Positions 26,376 through 35,857 of a stretch of DNA of 64,000 bases are shown here, one piece after another. Location: positions 92,176-156,175 of the forward strand of contig JALNKM010000004.1 in NCBI GenBank assembly GCA_023268155.1. Reading direction: 5' to 3'. This stretch comes from Candidatus Geocrenenecus huangii. GTDB taxonomy: Archaea; Thermoproteota; Nitrososphaeria_A; Caldarchaeales; Wolframiiraptoraceae. A model generated the notes under the pieces. That model was given only the letters and a program-made list of their open reading frames with translations. It made no database searches and was not told the DNA's origin. Made by a program: the position numbers and the translations under genes. How positions within the stretch are numbered: position 1 is the stretch's first letter; each line of letters begins with the position of its first letter.

Positions 26376-27956
26376 GTCCTTCTCCAACTCATATGTTATC
26401 AGCTTGTAGGTGTACCCGTCGATTAATGCTTTCAAGCTTGCTTCAAGAATATTTCTAGAGTACGCAGTACAAGCCCAGCTTTTTTCCCCGTCGGTGAACT
26501 CTATGAAGACTCTTACTGCGGCGCCCGTACCTCTTGCGGCATCCACCACAGAGACCTTATAGTTTACTAGTTTAACTCTTTCTAGTTGTGGAAGTCTTCT
26601 CAGCAGAGCATCTCTAAGAGCTAGGTCTAATGCGTGTACTGGTCCTACGCCGTTTCCTATACCATGAACTATTTCTCCATTTAACTGTAGTGTAACTATT
26701 GCCTCTACCCTGTCTGTTGGCCCTCTTTCTACAAGGGTCCTCCAAGAAATAATCTTCAATCTATCTATGTTGTATCCTAGAAACTTCAAGATGACTAAGC
26801 GTATACTTCCAGTAGCATTATCGAACTTGCATCCTTCTGCTTCCATGTTCTTGATCTCTTGCAATGCCTTAGTTAGAGCGGGTTCATCTTTAGAGAGCTT
26901 AAGACCCATCTCGAATGCTTCTTGTAGGATAGCTGCCCTCCCAGCTTGGTCTGAAACGACGAACCTCGTCAAGTTTCCTAGCAAGCCAGGGTCAATATGC
27001 TCATACGCTCTTTTCTCTTTTAGTACAGCATCTATGTGTACTCCACCTTTATGGCTGAAAGCATATTCCCCAACGTATGGATGATATGGTGAAAGAGGCA
27101 TACCTGAGGCTTCAGCAACGTATGTTGCAATAGATTTGAGCTTCCGTAATTTTTCTTCCCGTGGAAGGTTCGTCCGCAGAGCATTAAAATTCATTTTGAA
27201 GATTAGGGCCGGGAGAATCTGTATCAGGTCAGCATTCCCGCACCTCTCACCTAAACCATTTATAGTTCCTTGAACGTGACGAGCCCCAGCCTCTACTGCT
27301 GCTAGGGTATTTGCAACAGCTAGTCCTGAATCGTTATGCGTATGTATCCCGATCCTAGGTTTTATCTCTCTTCTTACATTCTGGACAACCTTCATTATCG
27401 TCGTGAAGGTATTTCCCCCATTCGTATCTGCTAGAACAATGGTTTCAGCTTTAGCTTCTTCAGCAGCTTTCAAAACCTTCAATGCGTATTCAGGGTTGTC
27501 GAGATAACCGTCGAAGAAGTGTTCCGCATCGAAGATGACTTTCAATCCATGTTCTCTTAGATAATTTACGCTGTTGTAGACGATTTCTAGGTTTTCTTCA
27601 AAACTGCATTTCAAGACTTTCTCAACATGTAAAGACCAAGACTTCCCAAATAAGACAGCTACTGAGACATCTGCTTCTAGAATGGAGTTCAAAGACTGGT
27701 CTAGACGGATAGGAACGCCGACTTTAGCGGTGCTTCCGAATGCAGCTATCTTGGAATTCCTTAGTGTTAGATCTTTAACTCTTCTAAAGAATTCACTATC
27801 TTTTGGGTTAGAGGCTGGCCATCCCCCCTCGATATAATCAACGCCTAACTCATCTAATTTTTCAACTATCTTGAGTTTTTCTTCTAGTGTGAAAGATACA
27901 CCAGTAGTCTGTGCACCGTCTCTGAGAGTTGTATCGAGAATTTCGATGTAATCGAT
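26361..27956 (-). CDS. cimA: (R)-citramalate synthase
   Basis: Homologue of citramalate synthase, which condenses acetyl-CoA with pyruvate for isoleucine synthesis. The frame continues upstream of the first ordinary start (TTG at 27692) and includes the metal-binding DTTLRDGAQTTG motif and GGWPASNPKD, without which the barrel would be dead. It can be extended to an in-frame TGA at 27957-27959; the first sense codon is ATC (27956-27954), six bases after a run AGGGGGGA. No ATG, GTG or TTG lies between that stop and the DTTLRDG motif. Full length from there is 531 residues, normal for this TIGR00977-like family. SFEENLEIV and FFDGY mark citramalate rather than isopropylmalate synthase. It interrupts the exosome-prefoldin cluster. 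Confidence 0.85.
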   Translation of the reverse strand: MDYIEILDTTLRDGAQTTGVSFTLEEKLKIVEKLDELGVDYIEGGWPASNPKDSEFFRRVKDLTLRNSKIAAFGSTAKVGVPIRLDQSLNSILEADVSVAVLFGKSWSLHVEKVLKCSFEENLEIVYNSVNYLREHGLKVIFDAEHFFDGYLDNPEYALKVLKAAEEAKAETIVLADTNGGNTFTTIMKVVQNVRREIKPRIGIHTHNDSGLAVANTLAAVEAGARHVQGTINGLGERCGNADLIQILPALIFKMNFNALRTNLPREEKLRKLKSIATYVAEASGMPLSPYHPYVGEYAFSHKGGVHIDAVLKEKRAYEHIDPGLLGNLTRFVVSDQAGRAAILQEAFEMGLKLSKDEPALTKALQEIKNMEAEGCKFDNATGSIRLVILKFLGYNIDRLKIISWRTLVERGPTDRVEAIVTLQLNGEIVHGIGNGVGPVHALDLALRDALLRRLPQLERVKLVNYKVSVVDAARGTGAAVRVFIEFTDGEKSWACTAYSRNILEASLKALIDGYTYKLITYELEKDLVNR

Positions 27957-28183
27957 TCAGTTCCCCCCTTGAAATACTTATTGAATTCAGTCCCCTCCTC
28001 TTATATAACTTTTTCCCATTATTCCGTCAAACAGAGACTACTCTTAAAACTAATGAGAATTTCTAGTCTGAATCTTTGAGTGAGTTTGGGAGACGTTCTC
28101 CATCAAGTTAGAGTAGGATGGAGATGGGAAAAACAATAATTATAAATTCTCTTTGATTTTCATTATTGTGGGAGGGGATAGTG

Positions 28184-28549
28184 TTGGCGGTTAGAGAAGG
28201 GGAGCTGCCTCCGAGCTTGCAACAGCAGATCCTAAGATTGCAGCAGCTTCAACAAACCTTGAACGTAATATTAGTTGAGAGACAGAGACTTGAAACAGAA
28301 TTATTCGAGGTCAAGAATGCACTACAAGAATTAGAGAAAGTTTCAGATACGGCAACTGTATACAAAGCTGTTGGGCCAGTGTTGGTACAGTCTTCGCGTG
28401 ATAAACTTGTGCAGGAACTCAGTGAAAAGAAAGAACTCGCGGAAACGAGATTAAAGATCTTGGAGAAACAAGAACAGAGGACTAGAAGCCAGCTCGATAC
28501 ATTACAGAAAGAAATACAGTCAGCTCTCGCGGAGAAGAAGACCTCGTAG
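28184..28549 (+). CDS. pfdB: Prefoldin beta subunit
   Basis: About 121 residues forming two long coiled-coil helices (residues about 10-50 and 75-118) joined by a beta hairpin with KAVGPVLVQSS, as in the prefoldin beta (GimC) family. Four betas and two alphas make the jellyfish-shaped chaperone that passes nascent proteins to the thermosome. The open frame begins at TTG 28166, but GGGAGGGG at 28170-28177 points to GTG 28181 or TTG 28184 as the start. An upstream TATA box AATTATAAAT is near 28136-28145. Four bases separate it from the DHH gene. Confidence 0.92.
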   Translation: MAVREGELPPSLQQQILRLQQLQQTLNVILVERQRLETELFEVKNALQELEKVSDTATVYKAVGPVLVQSSRDKLVQELSEKKELAETRLKILEKQEQRTRSQLDTLQKEIQSALAEKKTS

Positions 28550-28552
28550 AAA

Positions 28553-29572
28553 ATGAGAGATGAAATACTTATCTCTCTTCTCGACAGAGAGTTAAATCAA
28601 CTTAGCAGGCATAAAGTATTTATTCTAACCCATTCAGGCGGCGATCCGGACTCAATCTGCTCAGCGTACTTTCTAAGAAAATTATTGAAAGAAATCTATA
28701 ATGTAGGTAATGTATGGATAGATGTTCCAGGCTCCCCTACAGCTCATGTTAAAGCTCTAATAGAATACTTCGGGATCGGGCTAACCCAGAATGTCGAGGA
28801 TGTAGATGCATATATTGTGGTTGATGCAGGGTCGCCTGAACAGTTGGATGAATACTTTGAGGTCATTTCTAGAGGAGATAAATATGTTATAGTGATAGAC
28901 CATCACTCGGATACGGTTAATCGTTATTCACCTAACGTGAAAGTATACTCTAGTGAACGTTATCAATCTGTGACAGAGGTCATTTATGACCTAGCCGAAT
29001 ACCTTGGTTATCGACTAGAATTAAGAGATGCGGAAGCTATACTAATAGGGTTATACTACGATACCGTAAGATTCTCAATAGCAGACCTAGATACCTCTAG
29101 CAAGATATGTAGATTGATCAGTAAAGGGGTAATCTTGAATAGCATCTTAGCTAAACTAGAGCAGACAGTAGATACTTCAGAGAGGATAGCGAGATTGAAG
29201 GGAGCTTCAAGGATGAAGATATACAGGTTTAGAGACTGGCTGGTAGTAATTACGAATGTAGGGAAATTCCAAAGCTCAGTAGCTAGGTCTCTAATCAATC
29301 TAGGCGCACATCTCGCAATAGCGATAGGTGAAGTAGATAAATCGAGAGTGGCTGCCTCTATGCGAGCATCTCAAGACTTTATAGAACAGACCAAGATAAA
29401 CTTAGGCATAGACCTAGCTGGGAGAATAGGGGTAAAGTTTGGAGGGTATGGAGGAGGCCACGCTTCAGCGGCTCACCTTGAATGTAATGCATCTATAGAA
29501 GAATTAGCTGAATACCTCGTAGATGAATTGAAAAATAGGTTAGGTATAAATCCGGAGGTGCTGGAAGCTTGA
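28553..29572 (+). CDS. DHH-family phosphoesterase
   Basis: A 339-residue DHH/DHHA1 protein. Motif I is THSGGDPDS, the DHH motif is VIDHHSD near residue 123, and the C-terminal DHHA1 domain has GGYGGGHASAA. Relatives include nanoRNase/RecJ-like nucleases that degrade short RNA or cleave pAp, and this family neighbours exosome and prefoldin genes in archaea, so nucleolytic recycling of small oligoribonucleotides is a reasonable inference. Its stop overlaps the start of the following ABC ATPase gene by four bases (TTGA), so they are linked translationally. Confidence 0.85.
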   Translation: MRDEILISLLDRELNQLSRHKVFILTHSGGDPDSICSAYFLRKLLKEIYNVGNVWIDVPGSPTAHVKALIEYFGIGLTQNVEDVDAYIVVDAGSPEQLDEYFEVISRGDKYVIVIDHHSDTVNRYSPNVKVYSSERYQSVTEVIYDLAEYLGYRLELRDAEAILIGLYYDTVRFSIADLDTSSKICRLISKGVILNSILAKLEQTVDTSERIARLKGASRMKIYRFRDWLVVITNVGKFQSSVARSLINLGAHLAIAIGEVDKSRVAASMRASQDFIEQTKINLGIDLAGRIGVKFGGYGGGHASAAHLECNASIEELAEYLVDELKNRLGINPEVLEA

Positions 29573-30417
29573 CGATCATAAAGAGTAGCAATCTATGGTT
29601 TAAGTATAGTGGAAGTAGTGAATGGGCGATAAGAGAAGTCAACATAGAGATAAATGAAGGCGAATTCGTCGTACTTGCAGGTAGAAGTGGATGTGGTAAA
29701 TCAACCCTCATGAGATGCTTCAATGGTTTGATCCCCCACTTCTATGAAGGCGAAATGATTGGTAAGGTAGAAGTATGCGGTCTCGATACTCGTGAAAACC
29801 CGACGTATATCCTATCCCAGTATGCTGGTATGGTGTTCCAGAATCCAGACAATCAATTATTTGCCTTAACAGTAGAAGCCGATATAGCGTTCGCTTTAGA
29901 GAATCTATCGATCCCGAAGGAAGAGATCAGGGAGAGGGTAGACTGGGCCTTAAGAGTTATGGGTATAGAAGAATTAAGAGATAAGTCTTCGCTAGAATTG
30001 TCAGGAGGTCAGAAACAAAAAGTAGCGATCGCATCTATCCTAGCTATGCGTCCACAGATACTCCTGCTAGATGAACCTACAAGCTCTCTCGACCCATTCT
30101 CAGCCAAACAATTGATAGATACAATAATAAGTTTAAACCAGAAATACAAGATAACTATATTGATAGCAGAACACCGCCTCGATCTGCTCCTACCATATGC
30201 TTCCCGTATGATCGTAATAGATGATGGAAGAATAGTTCTAGACGGTAAACCTAGAGAAGTACTGGATAAGCATGATGTAATGCCATATGGAGTGTCTGTC
30301 CCGAGGATAGTTAAAGTTGCAACACAGTTAAAGAAGTCTCTAGGATATTCATTTAATCATGTGGTCCCTCTTTCAGTTGAAGAATTTGTAGAGATTCTAC
30401 GCAGGTGGAGAAATTAA
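29569..30417 (+). CDS. ecfA1: ECF-type transporter ATP-binding subunit EcfA1
   Basis: A 282-residue ABC ATPase. Walker A is GRSGCGKST, the Q-loop FQNPDNQLFA, the signature LSGGQKQKVAIA, Walker B LLLDEPTSSLD, and the switch His is in AEHRLD. The NPDNQ motif is characteristic of the energy-coupling factor ATPases that drive vitamin and metal uptake. It starts at TTG 29569 and overlaps the DHH gene upstream. The partner EcfA2 and the coupling protein EcfT follow, but no substrate-binding S component is encoded here. Confidence 0.9.
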   Translation: MTIIKSSNLWFKYSGSSEWAIREVNIEINEGEFVVLAGRSGCGKSTLMRCFNGLIPHFYEGEMIGKVEVCGLDTRENPTYILSQYAGMVFQNPDNQLFALTVEADIAFALENLSIPKEEIRERVDWALRVMGIEELRDKSSLELSGGQKQKVAIASILAMRPQILLLDEPTSSLDPFSAKQLIDTIISLNQKYKITILIAEHRLDLLLPYASRMIVIDDGRIVLDGKPREVLDKHDVMPYGVSVPRIVKVATQLKKSLGYSFNHVVPLSVEEFVEILRRWRN

Positions 30418-31229
30418 TGATAGTCTTCGAGAATGTAGAATACGTGTATCCCAACGGGTTCAAGGCGCTTCGCGGAGTCAACCTAGAGATAGAGTCAGGA
30501 GAAATTGTTGCATTAATGGGTGAGAATGGTGCGGGGAAGACAACGTTACTGAAGCATTTGAATGGCTTACTTAAACCTTTTTCTGGAAGAGTATTAGTAG
30601 ACGGAGTAGATACTAGACGTACAACTGTGGCCTCTCTCTCAAGAAAAGTTGGAATAGTTTTCCAAAATGCTGAAGAAATGTTCTTCTCCCCAACAATCTA
30701 TGAAGAGATAGCTTTTGCATTAAATAACTTCAGATACCCGGAGGATGTTATACAGAAGAGAGTTGGATGGGCTTTAAAGTTCATGGAGCTTGAAGAATAT
30801 AGAGATAAGTCTCCTTTCCTCCTTAGTGGAGGAGAGAAGAAGAGACTGGCCCTAGCGATAATCCTTGCGTGGTCTCCTGAAGTTGTTGCTCTAGATGAGC
30901 CTACAGTTGGGCAGGATATACTCCAGAAAGAGAAGATGATACAGATTATAAGACAAGCTAATCAGCAGGGAAAGACAATAATCATATCTTCCCATGATGT
31001 CGAGTTCATCGCGGATATTAAACCTAGAATAATTCTAATGAGTAAAGGTAGAATTGTCAAGGATGGGCCGGCGGAGGAAGTCTTAACCGATATCCCGTTA
31101 CTTCAAGAATGCAGTCTGCTTCCACCCCAGATAGTCTCATTAACATCTAGGCTAGATTTCCTAGGTATTAGGCCTAAGCTAGCAGGACCTGAAGAGATAG
31201 CTGTCGAGATTGCCAGGAGGTTGAAGTGA
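30417..31229 (+). CDS. ecfA2: ECF-type transporter ATP-binding subunit EcfA2
   Basis: A 270-residue ABC ATPase paralogue of EcfA1. Walker A is GENGAGKTT, the Q-loop FQNAEEMFFS, signature LSGGEKKRLALA, Walker B VVALDEPTVGQD, switch His SSHDVE. The frame can be read from GTG 30405, but the ATG at 30417 follows GGTGGAG and overlaps the preceding TAA by one base, so it is preferred. It would pair with EcfA1 as a heterodimer on EcfT. Confidence 0.9.
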   Translation: MIVFENVEYVYPNGFKALRGVNLEIESGEIVALMGENGAGKTTLLKHLNGLLKPFSGRVLVDGVDTRRTTVASLSRKVGIVFQNAEEMFFSPTIYEEIAFALNNFRYPEDVIQKRVGWALKFMELEEYRDKSPFLLSGGEKKRLALAIILAWSPEVVALDEPTVGQDILQKEKMIQIIRQANQQGKTIIISSHDVEFIADIKPRIILMSKGRIVKDGPAEEVLTDIPLLQECSLLPPQIVSLTSRLDFLGIRPKLAGPEEIAVEIARRLK

Positions 31230-31230
31230 G

Positions 31231-32004
31231 TTGTCAACCATTCTTAGGGGTCTCCAATTCTATCCCGGGAAGACTGTAATCCATAAGCTTGACCCGAGAG
31301 TTAAGCTAGTGATATCACTTCTACTCATGATGACGGCGGCCATTTATCTAGAAGTAACGATAATAACGATAGTAGTAGCGGTTGAGGCTCTATTATCCAT
31401 CATAGCTAAGGTTTTCAGTAGATGGGCTAGAACAGTTTATGGAGCAGCCCCCCTGATAATCCTCGTATTCTTACTGAACGTCTTATTCAAGCTCTCCATG
31501 CCTGGGCAATCTCTCGGTTTTCAGAGTATCTACGAAGCTCTCCAACTAGCATACAGGCTCGTAGCCTTTCTAGCATCCTTCTCGATCTTCTTCTTAACCA
31601 CAACCCCCGAAGAACTAGGGATGGCGCTAACAAAGATGAAGGTACCGTATATGTATACTTTCGCATTTATCTCAGCCATAAGGTTCACTCCGATTCTTGC
31701 AGAAGAACTCCAATCAATAATAGATGCGCAGAAGAGTAGGGGGCTGGAGCTGGAGAAGGGGAACATGATAACCAGGCTGAGAAGATATATCCCAATACTC
31801 ATCCCATTAATGGTAAACGTTTTGAGGAGATCGTATGAACTTGCAGAAGCAATAGAAGTGAAATGCTTCGGAGCCAAGAAAAATCGAACATACCTCAGAG
31901 AATTGAAGATGACGAAGAGAGACCTGACGGTATTGTCGATCTCGATTACATTGTTCACTCTAGCAATTTACGTTAAATTATTTGTTAAGTTAAATATTCC
32001 GTAA
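31231..32004 (+). CDS. ecfT: ECF transporter transmembrane coupling subunit EcfT
   Basis: A 257-residue membrane protein with about five to six helices (for example 28-50, 68-90, 100-125, 225-250). It carries the cytosolic coupling helices that dock on the two ATPases: AQKSRGLE (near 170) keeps the usual X-R-G core, while the second, EVKCFG (near 210), departs from the usual ARG. It starts at TTG 31231, two bases after ecfA2. The group would form a complete module once an S protein encoded elsewhere binds; the substrate is unknown. Confidence 0.85.
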   Translation: MSTILRGLQFYPGKTVIHKLDPRVKLVISLLLMMTAAIYLEVTIITIVVAVEALLSIIAKVFSRWARTVYGAAPLIILVFLLNVLFKLSMPGQSLGFQSIYEALQLAYRLVAFLASFSIFFLTTTPEELGMALTKMKVPYMYTFAFISAIRFTPILAEELQSIIDAQKSRGLELEKGNMITRLRRYIPILIPLMVNVLRRSYELAEAIEVKCFGAKKNRTYLRELKMTKRDLTVLSISITLFTLAIYVKLFVKLNIP

Positions 32005-32122
32005 CCCTCAATGCATTTCTCCAACTAAGTATTCTTGTAGGGAGATGAGCTAACATATTTAGGCATTCTGAAGATATGAGTATATATTAGATTATGTAGT
32101 AGATAGCTTTTAGGTTAGAGTC

Positions 32123-32824
32123 TTGAAAGAAGTGAGGGTGATTAAGCCGGGGGTAGTGATAGTCGATCGAAGAGAAGAGCGGTCTGACGTCCCCTCACTA
32201 TTGATAAAACGTGGGTTAAGCGTCAGGTTCGACATGTTAGAAGTCGGAGACTATGCCCTGCTTGGGGGCATATTAATAGAGAGAAAAACAATTAACGATT
32301 TCATCTCATCTATTCTTGACGGTAGATTATTCGAACAAGCATTAAATCTTTCTAAAGCATCTAGTAACCCAACCTTCATAATAGAGGGGAGAATTAAGAA
32401 TGGCTTAGCATACTTTGAGAATGCTAATGCGTTCTGGGGAGCATTAGCGAGCTTATTGTACGATTTCAACGTAAAAACCTTCTTCACAGAGTCCGCTGAA
32501 GATACAGCCTCATTGATTACCGTGATTTCTAAAAGGAAGAAGGGGACAGAAGAAGACGTCTGGGTTAAGCCTAAAAGGAAGAAGGCCACGATAAACGAAC
32601 TACAGATACAGGTCTTAACATCTCTCCCTGGAGTAGGTCCTGCAACCGCTAAACGGTTGCTAAGAGCTTTGGGAAGTTTGAGAGGCGTATTCAACGCTGA
32701 ACCTAATATCTTATCGATAGCTGGGAAGATCTCTTTACAGAAGAGTATGAAGATATATGATTTGATAAACGCGAAATACGGGGAGGATGTAGGTTCTCAG
32801 CAATCTAAGATTGATGGCTTCTAG
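32123..32824 (+). CDS. xpf: XPF/Mus81-family structure-specific nuclease
   Basis: A 233-residue nuclease of the short crenarchaeal type, with no helicase domain. The nuclease domain has D15, GDY (42-44), ERK (53-55) and D59 in the GDYx8ERKx3D pattern. A tandem helix-hairpin-helix (LPGVGPATAKRLL, about 166-225) binds DNA. The last residues QSKIDGF look like a PCNA-interacting peptide; the Sulfolobus enzyme works with PCNA through such a tail. It cuts 3' flaps and branched DNA as a dimer. It starts at TTG 32123. Confidence 0.92.
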   Translation: MKEVRVIKPGVVIVDRREERSDVPSLLIKRGLSVRFDMLEVGDYALLGGILIERKTINDFISSILDGRLFEQALNLSKASSNPTFIIEGRIKNGLAYFENANAFWGALASLLYDFNVKTFFTESAEDTASLITVISKRKKGTEEDVWVKPKRKKATINELQIQVLTSLPGVGPATAKRLLRALGSLRGVFNAEPNILSIAGKISLQKSMKIYDLINAKYGEDVGSQQSKIDGF

Positions 32825-32866
32825 GCTTCTCCAGTAGACGTTTACATAAGATATGTAAGGATAGAT

Positions 32867-33850
32867 TTACTTGGTCTCGAATAATCTTCTGACCTGTCTC
32901 CCAACTATTTCGAGAGGATGCTCTGAGATCTCCTCCATCTTCTTCTTTAAGGTCTCTCTAGCCTTCGGGTTTCCAGTCCACATCTTCTCGAAACTCCCAC
33001 TTCTAATATCTTCAAGAGCCTTCAACATATTCTTCTTAACATGCTCGTCGACTATACGTGGCCCGATCAGTAACCCACCATACTTAGCAGTATCAGATAC
33101 AGATCTAAGCATCTCTGTCAATCCGCCTCTATAGATCAAGTCTACTATAAGCTTTAACTCATTACAAACTTCGAAATAAGCAACTTCAGGTTGATATCCA
33201 TTCTCTACAAGTATCTCGAACCCCTTCTTTATCAACTCCATGACACCGCCTACGAGTACAGCTTGTTCTCCAAGCAAGTCTGTCTCTGTCTCTTCTCTGA
33301 AAGTTGTCTCTATTACTCCTTTTCTAGCAGCGCCTATCGACTTCGCCATCGCTAAAGCTTTCATTAGAGCTTTTCCAGAGAAGTCTCTTCCAACAGCGAC
33401 TAGCGCTGGGACGCCATCACCCTTAAGATACATTTCACGTACGATAGGGCCTGGCCCCTTAGGTGCAACCATTATAACGTCTACTCCCTGTGGGGGGTCG
33501 ATGAGCTTATAGTGGAAATTGTATCCATGAGAGAATCCGAGGGTTTTCCCAGGCTTCAGGTATGGCTCGACGTATTCTTTGTAGACTTTCGGCTGCTCTG
33601 TGTCAGGTATGAGGAGATGAACTATATCTGCCTCCCTCGCCGCTTCATCTATACTCTTAACTCTTACATTATCTTGTAATGCTTTTCTCCATGATTCTCC
33701 CTCTTTTCTAACTCCGACGACTACGTCTAATCCTGAATCTCTCATGTTAAGGGCTTGAGCTCTACCCTGGCTACCGTAACCGATCACCGCGATAACTTGA
33801 TTCTCCAAGATGCTCGTGTCGATTTCATTATCTCTCCAAACTCTAACCAT
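32867..33850 (-). CDS. ilvC: Ketol-acid reductoisomerase
   Basis: A 327-residue short-type KARI that isomerises and reduces acetolactate in valine and isoleucine synthesis. The cofactor site is [12 protein letters not shown] (23-34) followed by [13 protein letters not shown], which suggests NADP(H) use. The knotted C-terminal domain contains the metal-binding [17 protein letters not shown] and [10 protein letters not shown]. It is last in the leuA-ilvB-ilvN-ilvC operon, 16 bases after ilvN, and its own stop is about 40 bases from the convergent xpf stop. Confidence 0.96.
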   Translation of the reverse strand: MVRVWRDNEIDTSILENQVIAVIGYGSQGRAQALNMRDSGLDVVVGVRKEGESWRKALQDNVRVKSIDEAAREADIVHLLIPDTEQPKVYKEYVEPYLKPGKTLGFSHGYNFHYKLIDPPQGVDVIMVAPKGPGPIVREMYLKGDGVPALVAVGRDFSGKALMKALAMAKSIGAARKGVIETTFREETETDLLGEQAVLVGGVMELIKKGFEILVENGYQPEVAYFEVCNELKLIVDLIYRGGLTEMLRSVSDTAKYGGLLIGPRIVDEHVKKNMLKALEDIRSGSFEKMWTGNPKARETLKKKMEEISEHPLEIVGRQVRRLFETK

Positions 33851-33866
33851 GCCTATCCTAATTCAC

Positions 33867-34154
33867 CTACCTATTATAAAAATTTTCTAGGTTTATCTCC
33901 TTCCACCAAACTTTCAAAACCTCAGCATAGCCTTCATAGAGCTTAACAAGCCTCTCAGCATTCTTCTCGTTAGATTTTACTTCAACATAGAATAATGCTT
34001 TCCCATCTTCTCCACTCGGACCATAGTATAGTCTAATGAGCTGGTATAGTGTAGGTGAACGTCTAACCGTTCCAGCAATCTTCTCTACGATGTTCGGCTG
34101 GTCTAACACTAAACCACATATAAGAAAATTCCTATCGAGATTTCCGTTGCTCAT
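33867..34154 (-). CDS. ilvN: ACT-domain acetolactate synthase regulatory subunit, short form
   Basis: A 95-residue single ACT-like domain (FLICGLVLDQPNIVEKIAGTVRRSP... LYQLIRLYYGP... ALFYVEVKSN). It is about two-thirds the length of typical IlvN, whose second domain is absent. It would bind IlvB and give feedback control by valine, but the shortening may have changed this. The ATG overlaps the ilvB stop by four bases (34151-34154), so the two are made in step. Identification depends partly on position. Confidence 0.72.
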   Translation of the reverse strand: MSNGNLDRNFLICGLVLDQPNIVEKIAGTVRRSPTLYQLIRLYYGPSGEDGKALFYVEVKSNEKNAERLVKLYEGYAEVLKVWWKEINLENFYNR

Positions 34155-35857
34155 TTCTTAGCGTAGCCTCCTGGAATTATTATGTCTTTAAAGCTTCTAC
34201 CAGGTGGAACGAAGGGTAGGACGTCAGCTTCTGGATCAACTGGTACGTCGACTACTGTTGGAGTATTGTTTCTAATGGCGTTAGAGACAGCTCTCCCAAG
34301 TTCTTCTGGAGATTCAGCTCTTACACCTTCTACACCATATGCTTCTGCGAGCTTAACGAAGTCTGGTGTATCTGCAAACTGAACAGCCATGTATCTTTTA
34401 TTATAGAATATTCTCTGCCACTGGGCGACCATTCCGAGCATTCTGTTATCGAGTACAATTACGATGACGGGGATGTTTTCTGTAGCTACCACGGCTAGGT
34501 TATTCTCATTCATGAGGAAGCTTCCGTCTCCAGCTATATCTATGACGGGGCATTCAGGTCTAGCTACTTTCGCACCTATGGCAGCCGGTAAACCGAACCC
34601 CATCGTTCCAAGACCTCCAGAGCTAATGAATGTATCCGGCTCAAGTATTGTCCAGAACAATGATGACCACATCTGGTTTTGGCCTACCTCTGTTGTAACG
34701 ATAGTGTTTGGTGGAGTGGCCTGCCTCAGGATTTTGAATAATTTAGCTACCTCTGACCTACCGATGACTCCATCATCTCCGATTATTTCACTCCACTTAC
34801 TTCTTATGTTCTCTATCTTCTCAACCCATCTATTCTTTTTTTCTTTTTCCAGAATTTTCGGCAAAGCATCTAGGATTGCCTCAATAGCTTGATCGGCTGA
34901 GGCCACTAACCCTATGTGTACCTCCTTGTTCTTTCCTATCTCCGCTGCGTCAACATCTATATGTATTATTTTGGCTTGTTGACCGAACTCATCAACTTTA
35001 CATGTTGTTCTATCTGAAAGTCTGGCTCCAACGATTAGTATCAAGTCAGAGTTCATCAATGCTTCATGGGCTACCGGGTTTCCATGCATACCAACGCATC
35101 TCAGAGATAGTGGGTGTATTTCAGGGATGACCCCTTTACCCATGAAAGTAGTTGCAACGGGTATGAGTAGAGTCTCCGCCAGCTGTAGCAAGAGTTTTTC
35201 AGCTCTAGCCCATTTAACACCTCCGCCAGCTAATATTACAGGCCTCTCGGATTGGAGTAACTCTTTCACAATCTGCTTAACAACAAGGGGATCGGGTGGA
35301 GGGGGATTAACGATCTTTGCCAGAACAGAATTTTTCTCTAGATCGATTTTCCCAGAGCCGACTTGGATATCTCTGGGAAGGTCTACTACTACCGGCCCGG
35401 GTCTACCAGATATAGCTACCCGGAAAGCTGTCTCCACAACGCTTGGTATCTCCCTTACAGACCTTACTTGATAACTCCACTTAGTAATTGGTGTTGTTAA
35501 TCCAACCATATCTGTTTCTTGGAATGCTCCTCTACCCATGGCCGACATGGTTACCTGACCTGTGAAAGCCACTACAGGAGATGAATCCATGTACGCGTTT
35601 GCAATTCCTGTAATCAGGTTTGTAGAACCCGGACCTGAAGTAGCCATGCAGACTCCAGGCTTCTTGATTGCTCTAGCATACCCGTCGGCCATGTGAGCTG
35701 CATGTTGTTCATGTCTAGCTAGGATGTGCCTGATACCTGAATCTCTCAATTCATCGTATACAGGCATTATAGCTCCTCCGGGGATACCGAAGATCACTTC
35801 GATCTTTAGTTTCCTCAATTTTTCAATTAAAGCTCTAGCACCAGAGATCTCAATCAT
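34151..35857 (-). CDS. ilvB: Acetolactate synthase large subunit
   Basis: A 568-residue thiamine-diphosphate enzyme that forms acetolactate or acetohydroxybutyrate. The catalytic Glu is in ILARHEQHAAHMADG (near residue 50). The FAD-type middle domain is about 190-340. The ThDP site is GDGSFLMNENNLAV (GDG near 454, Asn pair following). The operon order is leuA-ilvB-ilvN-ilvC, with an eight-base overlap onto leuA and four bases onto ilvN. No ilvD is present in the window. Confidence 0.96.
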   Translation of the reverse strand: MIEISGARALIEKLRKLKIEVIFGIPGGAIMPVYDELRDSGIRHILARHEQHAAHMADGYARAIKKPGVCMATSGPGSTNLITGIANAYMDSSPVVAFTGQVTMSAMGRGAFQETDMVGLTTPITKWSYQVRSVREIPSVVETAFRVAISGRPGPVVVDLPRDIQVGSGKIDLEKNSVLAKIVNPPPPDPLVVKQIVKELLQSERPVILAGGGVKWARAEKLLLQLAETLLIPVATTFMGKGVIPEIHPLSLRCVGMHGNPVAHEALMNSDLILIVGARLSDRTTCKVDEFGQQAKIIHIDVDAAEIGKNKEVHIGLVASADQAIEAILDALPKILEKEKKNRWVEKIENIRSKWSEIIGDDGVIGRSEVAKLFKILRQATPPNTIVTTEVGQNQMWSSLFWTILEPDTFISSGGLGTMGFGLPAAIGAKVARPECPVIDIAGDGSFLMNENNLAVVATENIPVIVIVLDNRMLGMVAQWQRIFYNKRYMAVQFADTPDFVKLAEAYGVEGVRAESPEELGRAVSNAIRNNTPTVVDVPVDPEADVLPFVPPGRSFKDIIIPGGYAKK

